Shown: positions 7,371 to 14,272 of the stretch, piece by piece
Layout of the letters: each line of letters begins with the position of its first letter
Numbering within the stretch: the first letter of the stretch is position 1
Virus record (IMG/VR): IMGVR_UViG_3300044846_005100
Coordinates: 1 to 64,000 of that record
Strand: one strand, 5' to 3'
DNA from: a virus
DNA length: 64,000 nucleotides
Program-made: the position numbers and the translations under genes
Notes under the pieces: model-generated
Database searches by the model: none
What the model was told of the DNA's origin: nothing
The model's input: the letters and a program-made list of their open reading frames with translations, nothing else

Positions 7371-7687
7371 TCTACGTAACCTTGATTATACATTAAATAT
7401 ACATAAAATCTGATACAGTTTAAATTGATGTCGTCTGCTCGACTGAATGTCTCCATCAAGTCGTTGTTCACCAGTGCCTGAACGAAACTTCCGCCAGGAT
7501 ATCCGACTTCCCACTTAGTACATAGGATGCTCGTGCCGATGTTAACGATATGGTCCCTTTCATTGTCAACGCTTGACGAGACAGCCATCATAAAGCCTAT
7601 GTCTCGTCTCTCCTCCAAGTACTGATCAATTCGTTTAATGACTGTTTCTCGGATTCTCTCTTCCTGTCCTTCTTTTAAATCTTGCAT
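7367..7687 (-). CDS. Hypothetical protein (106 aa)
   Basis: Not recognised. Mixed alpha/beta, first gene after the promoter at 7699-7742. Confidence 0.7.
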   Translation of the reverse strand: MQDLKEGQEERIRETVIKRIDQYLEERRDIGFMMAVSSSVDNERDHIVNIGTSILCTKWEVGYPGGSFVQALVNNDLMETFSRADDINLNCIRFYVYLMYNQGYVE

Positions 7688-7698
7688 CTTTCGTGTTT

Positions 7699-7742
7699 TA
7701 AGTTATAAGTAAATATACAAAGAATTCTTGATACTTGACAAT
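7699..7742 (-). promoter_or_regulatory. Early promoter cassette
   Basis: Minus strand TTGTCAAGTATC, spacer, TATATTTACTTATAACTT. Confidence 0.75.
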
Positions 7743-7743
7743 C

Positions 7744-8106
7744 CTAGCGTAAACTTCTGATAAATTCATCGGATACACTGAATCGACTGATCTCTGCAAT
7801 TTGAGCATATGTGAATCCCATTTCCTTTAAGGCTCTCTCGAATGGCTTCCAAACGTTCTCCTCCTTTGGCACTCCAGCCGAGTATCCGTGATAATCTCTC
7901 GTACCCCATACGGCAGCAACTGCTTTGGCTCTACGTACTAATTTAACGGGGTCTTTGATAAGCTTGGACTGCTTCTCAGCTAGACTCTGGATAGGCGCAC
8001 CATTTCCATAAAACCAGTTTCGATAGCCGTGCTTATAGAAGTCCATCTCCAATGCACGGTGATAGTCTTTCGTTTGAGGCTCTATTAATGTTACGTTTAA
8101 ATTCAT
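7744..8106 (-). CDS. Hypothetical protein (120 aa)
   Basis: Not recognised. The start at 8106 (MNLNVTLIEPQ) is preferred over 8175 because the longer frame only translates the promoter. Basic central region; single gene. Confidence 0.7.
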   Translation of the reverse strand: MNLNVTLIEPQTKDYHRALEMDFYKHGYRNWFYGNGAPIQSLAEKQSKLIKDPVKLVRRAKAVAAVWGTRDYHGYSAGVPKEENVWKPFERALKEMGFTYAQIAEISRFSVSDEFIRSLR

Positions 8107-8118
8107 TGTGCTTGTTTT

Positions 8119-8162
8119 TAAGTTATAAGTAAATATAACTATTTTATTTGACACCTGACAAT
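8119..8162 (-). promoter_or_regulatory. Early promoter cassette
   Basis: Minus strand TTGTCAGGTGTC, spacer, TATATTTACTTATAACTT. Confidence 0.75.
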
Positions 8163-8192
8163 TCTCCGGTAACAAAAGTCAAGAGACACGGC

Positions 8193-8492
8193 CTAGCAGG
8201 TTCTTTGCAAGAATCCGCGAGAGTCGTAAATTCTAGTCCGCCCATCCTTTTCCTGCACTTGCACATGGTCTCCAATCCAGCGAGCTCGTAGTCCATTGTG
8301 AGAGAATACTCTTATCGAGATACAGAGTCGCCCATCAAGGGACTCGACTCTTCCATCACTCTTTACCACTAACCACTCATCAGTCTGTTGATTGTGGTCC
8401 CCGTCTACCGCACCTCTAGCGATAACTCTAGTTTGAATCCTACGTGAATCTATCCACGTTATGAGGTCTCCTCTTTCTATCCAGCATTCCAT
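8193..8492 (-). CDS. Hypothetical beta-rich protein (99 aa)
   Basis: Not recognised. Many short beta-strand-like segments and basic residues suggest a small beta-barrel. Second gene of a pair, 12 nt after its neighbour. Confidence 0.65.
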   Translation of the reverse strand: MECWIERGDLITWIDSRRIQTRVIARGAVDGDHNQQTDEWLVVKSDGRVESLDGRLCISIRVFSHNGLRARWIGDHVQVQEKDGRTRIYDSRGFLQRTC

Positions 8493-8504
8493 ATCGCTAC
8501 GTAT

Positions 8505-8702
8505 TTAATCTAAAAGAATTTCTTCCTTGATTTCAACAAAGTCTCCATCGTCGTTATATCCTACGATTCCATCGAATTCAAGACCATTTTCTTCGACGAT
8601 CTCTTCTAGACGAGCAAGTGCCGATTCGTTTGTCCTAAACACGGATACAACAACATAATCCGGAGTATGATGCATCACTAAATAAACTGTTTGATTTTCC
8701 AT
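8505..8702 (-). CDS. Hypothetical acidic protein (65 aa)
   Basis: Not recognised. The start at 8702 (MENQTVYLVMHH) is chosen because the longer frame crosses the promoter. Strongly acidic C-terminus. Confidence 0.65.
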   Translation of the reverse strand: MENQTVYLVMHHTPDYVVVSVFRTNESALARLEEIVEENGLEFDGIVGYNDDGDFVEIKEEILLD

Positions 8703-8708
8703 TGCTTT

Positions 8709-8752
8709 TAAGTTATAAGTAAATATAACTATAATAATTGACATAGTACAAT
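8709..8752 (-). promoter_or_regulatory. Early promoter cassette
   Basis: Minus strand TTGTACTATGTC, spacer, TATATTTACTTATAACTT. Confidence 0.75.
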
Positions 8753-8791
8753 CTTTGGGTAAAATAATTGCAGAGACACTGGGATACAGGA

Positions 8792-8821
8792 CAAAAAGAA
8801 AGACCTCGATTGAGGCCTTTC
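8792..8821 (-). terminator. Intrinsic terminator
   Basis: Minus strand GGCCTCAATCGAGGTC hairpin followed by TTTCTTTTT, downstream of the ACP-fusion gene. Confidence 0.75.
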
Positions 8822-8831
8822 CATAAGTAGA

Positions 8832-9548
8832 TTATTTAAAGAGTTTGACCGCTCGTTCAGCGAGATCATTAGGGAGATCGTTGTTACACTTTTCAGTGTT
8901 AAAGAATCGATAGCTAACGTTTCCTCGAAGAAGATCAAGAGCGTTCGAAGTCCTAGATCGCCCATCCTCGTCCTCCCATCCAAAGTTAAAGGATCGTTTA
9001 GAATCTCCATGGATCACAACATCTATTGTTCCATCGTTGCGTACTCTCCATGCTGGATACGACGAGCTAAGCGCAAAGTCTAGCCCATCGCCCTCCTCCT
9101 CACACTCGCACATCTCAGTCCAATTGGCAATCTCCTCGTTAACGTACGTCTCGATATCCCCATGAAGAGTTTTATCCATCCCATACACCTCATCGTCGCT
9201 AAGGAACGCTAGCTTTTTTACTCTTGGCGCCACAAACGTTTCAGTCCCTTGAGTCTCCTCTCCTCGGCCATAAAGGGTAAGTCGAACCTCTTCGGGAATC
9301 ATAAGACCTTCGGCTCCTTCAAGGAAATTGAGCAGGTCACTAACTCTTTCAGCTCCCTCTAACTCCTCGGGAATCCTTACCCCAAAGTTATTCTCGATCT
9401 CCATGATCAACTCAATAAGATCTAATGAATCCAGTCCTAGGTCATTGGCAAAGTGGGAGTCCTCTTTGATATCCCACGTTAGTTCAAGCCAACCCCAATT
9501 CTCCTCAATGTAAAGGTGCACTAATTGAAATACTTTTTCTTTTAACAT
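8832..9548 (-). CDS. Acyl carrier protein domain fused to unknown C-terminal domain
   Basis: Residues about 1-75 form an acyl carrier protein domain. The segment NDLGLDSLDLIELIMEIE carries the DSL motif, with Ser41 as the predicted 4'-phosphopantetheine site, and continues FGVRIPEEL as in FabF-partner ACPs. ACPs carry acyl groups as thioesters in lipid synthesis. At 238 residues the protein is three times a normal ACP. Residues about 90-238 are acidic, with a CECEEE segment, and not recognised. Single gene with its own early promoter and terminator. An acyl-CoA thioesterase sits at 39490-39918. Whether host phosphopantetheinyl transferase modifies it is unknown. Confidence 0.8.
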   Translation of the reverse strand: MLKEKVFQLVHLYIEENWGWLELTWDIKEDSHFANDLGLDSLDLIELIMEIENNFGVRIPEELEGAERVSDLLNFLEGAEGLMIPEEVRLTLYGRGEETQGTETFVAPRVKKLAFLSDDEVYGMDKTLHGDIETYVNEEIANWTEMCECEEEGDGLDFALSSSYPAWRVRNDGTIDVVIHGDSKRSFNFGWEDEDGRSRTSNALDLLRGNVSYRFFNTEKCNNDLPNDLAERAVKLFK

Positions 9549-9560
9549 GATTGTAGGTTT

Positions 9561-9603
9561 TTAAGTTATAAGTAAATATAACTATTAAGTTTGAACCATG
9601 ACA
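9561..9603 (-). promoter_or_regulatory. Early promoter cassette
   Basis: Minus strand TTGTCATGGTTC, spacer, TATATTTACTTATAACTT, upstream of the ACP-fusion gene. Confidence 0.75.
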
Positions 9604-9751
9604 ATTCTACAGTAAAATAGTTGCAGAGACTCGCTTAATCCAGCTTGATCCAAAACCGACACTTTTAGATTGAGCTCCGACACCCATGGCAGCTGGGGTC
9701 TCCACGGGTCTCGGCGGGCAGGGGTATCGGACTACGGAGTAAACCTATAGG
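9604..9751. other. Intergenic stretch without a gene
   Basis: Nothing coding seen. It contains a GAGACTCG upstream block, a C-rich palindromic patch around 9690-9715, and an ACTACGGAGTAAAC copy at 9731-9744. Confidence 0.6.
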
Positions 9752-9781
9752 AACAACAAAGGGCCAGCTCTCGCTGACCCC
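9752..9781 (-). terminator. Intrinsic terminator
   Basis: Minus strand GGGTCAGCGAGAGCTGGCCC hairpin followed by TTTGTTGTT. Near-identical to the hairpin at 11710-11737. Confidence 0.75.
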
Positions 9782-9806
9782 TAGTCTCTAACTTAAATAA
9801 ACCCCT

Positions 9807-9968
9807 TTATCTAGTTAATCGTTCAATTACTCTATTCGCCTCTTCCTCGTCCCTTACAGGAATCAGTTGTCCGTTTCCTAATACGTACCATCCGTCGTAT
9901 CGTTCCTCCTTTCTGATGGGCCCCGAAAGGTCGAAGCTCTCACCATCTGTAAACCTTAGGATACTCAT
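9807..9968 (-). CDS. Hypothetical protein (53 aa)
   Basis: Not recognised. The start at 9968 (MSILRFTDGESF) overlaps the upstream stop (ATGA-type). The longer frame from 10043 would lie inside the neighbour. Confidence 0.6.
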   Translation of the reverse strand: MSILRFTDGESFDLSGPIRKEERYDGWYVLGNGQLIPVRDEEEANRVIERLTR

Positions 9969-10180
9969 ACTCGAGAGATTTGATGACCCTTCGCCCAGTG
10001 ACCGTTGTCCAAGTCGACTACTACGGAGTTGATTTTGCTCCAATCGACAGACTCTCTGGGTTCCCCATACTTTTCTCCAGGTCTACATAGCTCTATGCCT
10101 ACCACTTTCGCTTTGCGCGGCGGTTCACTCCCGAATCCGCCACGCCACATTACAGTGTCTCCTACCTTTAGTGTGCTCAT
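9965..10180 (-). CDS. Hypothetical protein (71 aa), SH3-like composition
   Basis: Begins MSTLKVGDTVMWRGGFGSEP and continues AKVVGIELC, like small SH3/KOW-type barrels. Family not identified. It follows the gene at 10182 by 1 nt, so translation is probably coupled. Confidence 0.6.
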   Translation of the reverse strand: MSTLKVGDTVMWRGGFGSEPPRKAKVVGIELCRPGEKYGEPRESVDWSKINSVVVDLDNGHWAKGHQISRV

Positions 10181-10181
10181 G

Positions 10182-10427
10182 TTACAAGTAGATTTCACGT
10201 AGGATACTCACACTTCTCCACTCTCTCTTCTCAATATCGAAGAATCTAACAGACTTGTCAGAAGGGTTTCCTGTGCCCTTTGGATGATTCTCTGTGGGAA
10301 TCGTGGCAAGGTTTGTTGTGCCTACTGCTGTGCGTAGGGTTCCATCCACTTTCTTGAAAGCGAACTGTACGACTCCCTCTCTTAGGCGAGCGCGTAACGT
10401 TTCTGGTGTAATCGGTTCTAATACCAT
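10182..10427 (-). CDS. DUF2693-like (WYL_2, SH3-fold) protein (81 aa)
   Basis: The pattern LREGVVQFAFKKVDGTLRTA, then T-x-N-x-x-x-IP and FFDIEKREWRS near the end, fits the small phage/plasmid family DUF2693 (predicted Sm-like SH3 barrel). No biochemical role is known. First gene of a three-gene unit. Confidence 0.7.
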   Translation of the reverse strand: MVLEPITPETLRARLREGVVQFAFKKVDGTLRTAVGTTNLATIPTENHPKGTGNPSDKSVRFFDIEKREWRSVSILREIYL

Positions 10428-10440
10428 AATCTTTATGTTT

Positions 10441-10483
10441 TTAAGTTATAAGTAAATATAACCATTTTATTTTAATCTTGACA
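10441..10483 (-). promoter_or_regulatory. Early promoter cassette
   Basis: Minus strand TTGTCAAGATTAAA, 21-nt spacer, TATATTTACTTATAACTT. One of the clearest -33/-7 pairs in the set. Confidence 0.8.
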
Positions 10484-10535
10484 ATTTGGTGGAAACTTTT
10501 TTGAAAGTTTTTCAAGAGACACGGTGCCATGATTC

Positions 10536-10763
10536 TTAATAATCTTCATCGTCTTCGTCCTCTTCTTCTGGATATCCATCCAACGAGACATCCCAATCGC
10601 CGTACTCGTCTCTGAACGCGATCCATCCATGGATATTAGGTCCAACTTCGCCGATCCAATCTTGGATACCCATGCGATCTTCTGGGTGGTTCTCTGAATT
10701 CCACTTAGCAAGGTCTGCTCTTACTAGGCTCCACCATTCCTGTTTACTTTTAGCTACTGACAT
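10536..10763 (-). CDS. Hypothetical acidic-tailed protein (75 aa)
   Basis: Not recognised. Trp-rich N-terminal half and a very acidic tail (EEEDEDDED), a DNA-mimic-like composition. Single gene with its own promoter. Confidence 0.7.
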   Translation of the reverse strand: MSVAKSKQEWWSLVRADLAKWNSENHPEDRMGIQDWIGEVGPNIHGWIAFRDEYGDWDVSLDGYPEEEDEDDEDY

Positions 10764-10777
10764 AATTGGTTTGTTAT

Positions 10778-10820
10778 TAAGTTATAAGTAAATATAACCA
10801 TAATAATCGAATACTTAAAA
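10778..10820 (-). promoter_or_regulatory. Early promoter cassette
   Basis: Minus strand TTTTAAGTATTCG, spacer, TATATTTACTTATAACTT. The -33 TTG is not conserved here. Confidence 0.7.
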
Positions 10821-10880
10821 TTCTGGTGAAAAATTTTTACACAAAAGTCTAGAGACGCGATTACAAGTCTTGATCCAACC

Positions 10881-10911
10881 AAAAAAGAAAAGGCCCGATT
10901 ACTCGAGCCAA
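10881..10911 (-). terminator. Intrinsic terminator
   Basis: Minus strand GGCTCGAGTAATCGGGCC hairpin followed by TTTTCTTTTTT. Confidence 0.75.
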
Positions 10912-10933
10912 TCCTTTAACTTAAAACAACTTC

Positions 10934-11332
10934 TTAATAATCTTCCTCTTCGTCCTCGTCGTAGTCCTCATCGTAACCTTGAGTATCGATCTCAATATCT
11001 CCAATATAAATTATTCCATCTTCCTCGCCCGTTTCAAAATGCTCTTCAAAATCGAAGATGTTACCTCCCATCTTATCGAGCTCACCTTCTGTTATATCAT
11101 CAACAAGTACACAACCAATCGATCCTGAATCTACTGGATACCCGTTACCCTGTTGGTCACTATAGAATCCATCTCCATGGGCGGTTCCATAGATCGCGAA
11201 CTTGGTCCCATCCTTCAGTTCGAACTCTCCGTCCAAACATTTGTGGTCCACGATGATGAGGTCACATACCTCGTCCCAACGGTCTCCTAGCACATAGCAT
11301 AGATCTCCAACATAATATTTCCCTGCTTTCAT
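10934..11332 (-). CDS. Conserved phage hypothetical protein, acidic tail (132 aa)
   Basis: The N-terminal KYYVGDLCYVLGDRWDEVC segment resembles a family of unknown function seen in large phages. The C-terminus is very acidic (DEDYDEDEEEDY). Single gene, own promoter and terminator. Confidence 0.75.
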   Translation of the reverse strand: MKAGKYYVGDLCYVLGDRWDEVCDLIIVDHKCLDGEFELKDGTKFAIYGTAHGDGFYSDQQGNGYPVDSGSIGCVLVDDITEGELDKMGGNIFDFEEHFETGEEDGIIYIGDIEIDTQGYDEDYDEDEEEDY

Positions 11333-11346
11333 TTCTTTTTGTTTTT

Positions 11347-11388
11347 AAGTTATAAGTAAATATAACAATAATCTTTGATACTTGAAAA
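11347..11388 (-). promoter_or_regulatory. Early promoter cassette
   Basis: Minus strand TTTTCAAGTATC, spacer, TATATTTACTTATAACTT. Confidence 0.75.
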
Positions 11389-11426
11389 TCTTAGGGTAAA
11401 GAAAGTCAAGAGACCTGGTAGCACAG

Positions 11427-11441
11427 GATAAATAATAAAAA
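11427..11441 (+). promoter_or_regulatory. Late-type promoter GATAAATAATAAAAA
   Basis: Identical to the elements before virion-cargo genes at 18786 and 21127, and close to the T4 late -10 TATAAATA. It lies 9 nt upstream of the ATG at 11450. Confidence 0.65.
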
Positions 11442-11449
11442 ATTACAGA

Positions 11450-11668
11450 ATGATGAAACGTGAAGTTAAGACATACGGTCAATTCGTGAACGAGAGCTTG
11501 TTTGGGCGCCACTCAAAACGTAAGGAGCTTAAGCGCGCTGCTAGGGAATGGGTCTCCACGACAGATAAAGAGGAGAGACGAGCGATAGAAGCTAGGCTTG
11601 AAGAAGAGGGACACGACATGGAGGATTTTACTCGAGCAATCGGCGATGCTTACGAAGAACAATGGTAA
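11450..11668 (+). CDS. Virion-cargo protein with capsid-targeting signal (72 aa)
   Basis: The N-terminus KTYGQFVNES matches the T4 internal-protein capsid-targeting sequence (MKTYQEFIAE, cleaved after Glu by the prohead protease). The mature part is short, basic and helical (SKRKELKRAAREW, EERRAIEARLEEE). It lies on the plus strand inside a block of minus-strand early genes, behind a GATAAATAATAAAAA promoter, so it is likely a late gene. ATG-ATG start. Predicted to be packed in the capsid and delivered with DNA. Confidence 0.75.
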   Translation: MMKREVKTYGQFVNESLFGRHSKRKELKRAAREWVSTTDKEERRAIEARLEEEGHDMEDFTRAIGDAYEEQW

Positions 11669-11709
11669 GAGACACGGTAGCCTGCTCCTAGACAGGACTA
11701 CGGAGTAAA

Positions 11710-11737
11710 CAACAAAGGGCCAGCTCTCGCTGACCCC
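11710..11737 (-). terminator. Intrinsic terminator
   Basis: Minus strand GGGTCAGCGAGAGCTGGCCC hairpin and TTTGTTG, downstream of the 11760-11921 gene. An ACTACGGAGTAAAC copy abuts it at 11697-11710. Confidence 0.75.
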
Positions 11738-11759
11738 TGTCTCTTTGGATATGTTCTTA

Positions 11760-11921
11760 TTACAAGACTCGAAATCGGGTATGAGTAAGATCGAATTTCT
11801 CGCCCTCGATTACCCCGTCTCCAATAAACGTGATAATATCATTGAATACTTCGTCACCAATTGTAAACTCTACACGGGTTCCTACCGCAATCTCTATTTT
11901 TTCTCCTTTTCTAATTATCAT
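11760..11921 (-). CDS. Hypothetical protein (53 aa)
   Basis: A 54-codon frame starting MIIRKGEKIEIAVGTRVEF; beta-rich, possibly a small barrel. It follows the 11925 gene by 3 nt and ends before the terminator, which supports it as a real third gene of the unit. Confidence 0.6.
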   Translation of the reverse strand: MIIRKGEKIEIAVGTRVEFTIGDEVFNDIITFIGDGVIEGEKFDLTHTRFRVL

Positions 11922-11924
11922 AGC

Positions 11925-12125
11925 TTAATGGATTAAGTGGGTTAATCTTTGTACTAGGAGTTCGGGGCACTCGTCATAGTCTCCAGCGGAGTATTCCTTT
12001 ACGAGACCTGCGAATTTCTTGTTATTACTGACCGTGATTCCAGATTCAGCGGCCGCTTTAAAATGCTGAGTGCATGGCACGAATGAATTCAACTCGTGGA
12101 GCATGCTGAGTAGTGACGTCTCCAT
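11925..12125 (-). CDS. Hypothetical protein (66 aa)
   Basis: Not recognised. The start at 12125 (METSLLSMLHEL) follows the previous stop by 2 nt. The much longer frame to 12320 reads through the promoter and a neighbouring gene in the wrong frame. Confidence 0.6.
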   Translation of the reverse strand: METSLLSMLHELNSFVPCTQHFKAAAESGITVSNNKKFAGLVKEYSAGDYDECPELLVQRLTHLIH

Positions 12126-12127
12126 AA

Positions 12128-12283
12128 TCAGAACTGGATTAAGTCGATGGCCATCTCTCCAATGCCCACGCCGTTGTGGGTAATCTCGTAGTTGGGGTCC
12201 ATCCCACTCTCTACAACGTCGCCGATGAGCGAGTCGATGGATGGAAACTCCTTTGTGTAGTAGTCGCAATTTAAACTGTACAT
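12128..12283 (-). CDS. Hypothetical acidic protein (51 aa)
   Basis: A 52-codon frame starting MYSLNCDYYTKEFPSIDSL, first gene after the promoter at 12298-12340. Acidic. Supported by its position relative to the promoter and by tight packing with the next gene. Confidence 0.6.
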   Translation of the reverse strand: MYSLNCDYYTKEFPSIDSLIGDVVESGMDPNYEITHNGVGIGEMAIDLIQF

Positions 12284-12297
12284 AATCCTTTTGTTTT

Positions 12298-12340
12298 AAG
12301 TTATAAGTAAATATAACCAAAATCTTTTAAATAAGAAAAT
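12298..12340 (-). promoter_or_regulatory. Early promoter cassette
   Basis: Minus strand TATATTTACTTATAACTT upstream of the ATG at 12283. The -33 block (TTTTCTTATTTAA) is weak. Confidence 0.7.
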
Positions 12341-12394
12341 TTGGCGGAAACTTTTTGGTACAAAAGACTAGAGACCCGCTTGGATTAAGCAAAG

Positions 12395-12418
12395 AAAAAC
12401 CGGTAATAAACCGGCTCT
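12395..12418 (-). terminator. Intrinsic terminator
   Basis: Minus strand GCCGGTTTATTACCGGT hairpin and TTTTTCTTT. Confidence 0.7.
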
Positions 12419-12436
12419 TCTCCCTAATGAATATCT

Positions 12437-12622
12437 CTATACTAGGATAATTCCCAAATGCATGAGGTCTGCCTTAAGGATTAAATCCTTTGATAATTTC
12501 TCTTGTCCTGTTTGGGCGAATATCACAGAGGGTCCTTGTAAGGATATGATATAATCCTGATTAGTAAATCCAGCGTCCTTTAAGAATGCTTCTGCCTTGT
12601 CAATTAGTTTTTTCTTGTTCAT
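12437..12622 (-). CDS. Hypothetical protein (61 aa)
   Basis: Not recognised. Basic start MNKKKLIDKAEAFLKDAG. Single gene with its own promoter and terminator. Confidence 0.65.
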   Translation of the reverse strand: MNKKKLIDKAEAFLKDAGFTNQDYIISLQGPSVIFAQTGQEKLSKDLILKADLMHLGIILV

Positions 12623-12631
12623 ATCTTGTTT

Positions 12632-12680
12632 TTAAGTTATAAGTAAATATAATAATTTCTTATATATGTTGGTAGGAATC
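12632..12680 (-). promoter_or_regulatory. Early promoter cassette, divergent upstream half
   Basis: Minus strand TATATTTACTTATAACTT is intact, but the upstream half reads ATTACCCGATTCC. It differs from the TTGTCA type and is related to the CATTACCGA type at 13.1, 15.8, 16.2 and 16.6 kb. Confidence 0.65.
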
Positions 12681-12711
12681 GGGTAATTAAATATCAAGAG
12701 ACCTGCTCAAT

Positions 12712-12784
12712 TGTTAGCATACGCTTATCATCCAATTTTTCCAAGACATCTACCCGGATTCATCGAGTCTCTAAGAATTCTTGG
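12712..12784. repeat. Dispersed repeat copy 1
   Basis: The stretch from TTAGCATACGC through TTTTTCCAAGAC to the GAATTC area matches imperfectly a stretch at 16767-16842. Both lie in non-coding DNA. Function unknown. Confidence 0.55.
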
Positions 12785-12805
12785 AGACTCTTGGCCAGTC
12801 TGCAT

Positions 12806-12829
12806 GAAAAAGCCCGATTTCTCGGGCTC
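12806..12829 (-). terminator. Intrinsic terminator
   Basis: Minus strand GCCCGAGAAATCGGGC hairpin and TTTTT, downstream of the 12848-13072 gene. Confidence 0.8.
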
Positions 12830-12847
12830 AGTAATAAGGGGTCGATT

Positions 12848-13072
12848 TTAAATCTCAACCAACTCAAAGATTTCTGGTGTAAAATCATTTAAGTCACTCT
12901 CAACTACTTCAAAGTGAAAATCATCTTTACCATATTGGTCTATGATGATACCTCTTAGATTATTTCTGGCTAAGTCGATTGCCTCTTCTTCTGAATTGGC
13001 ATTGACCTTAAAGAAATAACTCATTTTCATTGTTGTGTCATCAGACAGAAGGGCTACATTAAATGTTTTCAT
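12848..13072 (-). CDS. Hypothetical protein (74 aa)
   Basis: Not recognised. The segment NSEEEAIDLARNNLRG resembles small single-domain proteins with 'A-x-s-x-e-e-A-i-x-x-A' repeats. Function unknown. Own promoter and terminator. Confidence 0.65.
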   Translation of the reverse strand: MKTFNVALLSDDTTMKMSYFFKVNANSEEEAIDLARNNLRGIIIDQYGKDDFHFEVVESDLNDFTPEIFELVEI

Positions 13073-13087
13073 AATACTATTGTTTTT

Positions 13088-13133
13088 AAGTTATAAGTAA
13101 ATATAACTATAATCTTTAAATGGGTAATGCGTT
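13088..13133 (-). promoter_or_regulatory. Early promoter cassette, CATTACC type
   Basis: Minus strand AACGCATTACC, about 16 nt, TATATTTAC -> TATAACTT. The usual TTGTCA block is replaced by GCATTACC, as at 15.8, 16.2 and 16.6 kb. Confidence 0.7.
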
Positions 13134-13188
13134 CTAGAATAAAAATAGCTAGAGACTCTTTGATCAGACTCTTGATCCAATAAACCTA

Positions 13189-13206
13189 GTATAAATACAA
13201 TAAAGC
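13189..13206 (+). promoter_or_regulatory. Late-type promoter TATAAATACAATAA
   Basis: TATAAATA core about 11 nt upstream of the ATG at 13217. Same class as the GATAAATAATAAAAA elements. Confidence 0.55.
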
Positions 13207-13216
13207 AGAATAAGAG

Positions 13217-13369
13217 ATGAGTGGTCAAGATCTAAAGATTGTAAGAGAGATTGAAGAGAAGTACGAAGAGAAGTATGGAAAGATTCAAGCGTGTTGTAAT
13301 CTATATAAGAATTACTGTCGTTGCTCAAAGGAGACACAGCAACAGGTCTCAGATAGGACTACGGAGTAA
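13217..13369 (+). CDS. Small Cys-rich protein on the opposite strand (50 aa)
   Basis: A 51-codon plus-strand frame starting MSGQDLKIVREIEEKYEE. The second half holds four Cys (ACCNLY...YCRCSK). It sits behind a TATAAATA late-type promoter inside the minus-strand early block, like 11450-11668. It lacks the F-x-E capsid-targeting signal. Its stop is formed by the recurring ACTACGGAGTAAAC motif. Role unknown. Confidence 0.5.
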   Translation: MSGQDLKIVREIEEKYEEKYGKIQACCNLYKNYCRCSKETQQQVSDRTTE

Positions 13370-13370
13370 A

Positions 13371-13397
13371 CAGCAAAGGGAGCCTTGTGAGCTCCCT
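13371..13397 (-). terminator. Intrinsic terminator
   Basis: Minus strand GGGAGCTCACAAGGCTCCC hairpin and TTTGCTG, downstream of the 13422-13652 gene. An ACTACGGAGTAAAC copy abuts it. Confidence 0.75.
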
Positions 13398-13421
13398 TCA
13401 ACCTATAACTTAAAAACTTGA

Positions 13422-13652
13422 CTAGCCGAAAGTCTTCTTCCAACCAGCCGGTGAGATTCCCGAGATCAGGAACTCTCTGTCATCGGCACTAACCGACGGC
13501 AGTGCGGTCTGTATGTGCTCCCCTGCTTGGTGTCTCCAGAAACCTTGTGTAGGTACTTCACAACTGTATTCTTCTCCAGTAAAGACACACGGTCCAAATA
13601 CTCGTGTCTTGCCATTACCTAGGTCTTTTGCGTATAATTCTTTAGTCCTCAT
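13422..13652 (-). CDS. Conserved phage hypothetical protein (76 aa)
   Basis: Contains the pattern CEVPTQGFWRHQAGEHIQ ... FLISGISPAGW. I associate it with small phage proteins of unknown function whose sequences mention 'xxxFLxSGISPxGW'. Last gene of a unit starting near 14154. Confidence 0.7.
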   Translation of the reverse strand: MRTKELYAKDLGNGKTRVFGPCVFTGEEYSCEVPTQGFWRHQAGEHIQTALPSVSADDREFLISGISPAGWKKTFG

Positions 13653-13688
13653 CTTCTTTGGATGTTTGGGTTTTTACTGGTCTATTCA

Positions 13689-13850
13689 TCATTCATCATC
13701 TTCTTTAAGGTATTTTGGTTTACGTTTATAATTCTTCTTCGACTCCTCTACTCGCGCTACGAATCTACCATCGAAAAATCCTTGACTCTTCTGTGACTCG
13801 CGACTAGCTGTGAGCCTGATCTTGTGCGGGTCTCTAACAACCTTCTTCAT
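13689..13850 (-). CDS. Hypothetical basic protein (53 aa)
   Basis: A 54-codon frame starting MKKVVRDPHKIRL, strongly basic with an EDDE end. Sits between two genes of the same unit. Confidence 0.55.
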   Translation of the reverse strand: MKKVVRDPHKIRLTASRESQKSQGFFDGRFVARVEESKKNYKRKPKYLKEDDE

Positions 13851-13938
13851 GGTTATGGGTTTTTATTGGTCTATCCAGCTTGATTGAGCGTCTCCTTCTT
13901 TGGATCGCCTTAATTGATTTTCTGATTCTTCTATACAT
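13834..13938 (-). CDS. Possible very small basic protein (34 aa)
   Basis: A 35-codon frame starting MYRRIRKSIKAIQRRRR, 3 nt after the 13942 gene and overlapping the next by 17 nt. Position fits an operon, but the length is near the noise limit. Confidence 0.35.
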   Translation of the reverse strand: MYRRIRKSIKAIQRRRRSIKLDRPIKTHNHEEGC

Positions 13939-13941
13939 ATC

Positions 13942-14154
13942 CTAGTTTCTCTTAATTAGTTCCAACTCAATGTTCGCAATCTCTGCTTTCCAAGTGCTAC
14001 GAATTATCTGTTTCGCCATTTCGTCAACTCCCTCAATCTCTTCAGTAAGAAGTTTATTAAGGTTTGATTTAATGTTAATAAGGAAGCTTGTCTCCAAATC
14101 AATTAGTGATCTGGTCATTGCGACATTGTGAATCTGTGTTTTTAAATTTTGCAT
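13942..14154 (-). CDS. Hypothetical helical protein (70 aa)
   Basis: Not recognised. The start at 14154 (MQNLKTQIHNVAM) lies after the promoter at 14171; the longer frame only translates the promoter. Probably all-helical. Confidence 0.65.
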   Translation of the reverse strand: MQNLKTQIHNVAMTRSLIDLETSFLINIKSNLNKLLTEEIEGVDEMAKQIIRSTWKAEIANIELELIKRN

Positions 14155-14170
14155 TATGCTCGATGTTTTT

Positions 14171-14212
14171 AAGTTATAAGTAAATATAACTATTTTATTT
14201 GAACAAGAAAAA
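14171..14212 (-). promoter_or_regulatory. Early promoter cassette
   Basis: Minus strand TTTTTCTTGTTC, spacer, TATATTTACTTATAACTT. Confidence 0.75.
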
Positions 14213-14272
14213 CTTTTTAGCACTTTTTTTCTACAAAATTTCAGATTTGTCTAGAGACGTTTGGAATCCAGG

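Noticed and set aside
8729-9010. Minus-strand frames shadowing the ACP fusion and 10472-10711
   Set aside because: Both overlap recognised or better-placed genes in another frame and have no promoter or neighbour support.
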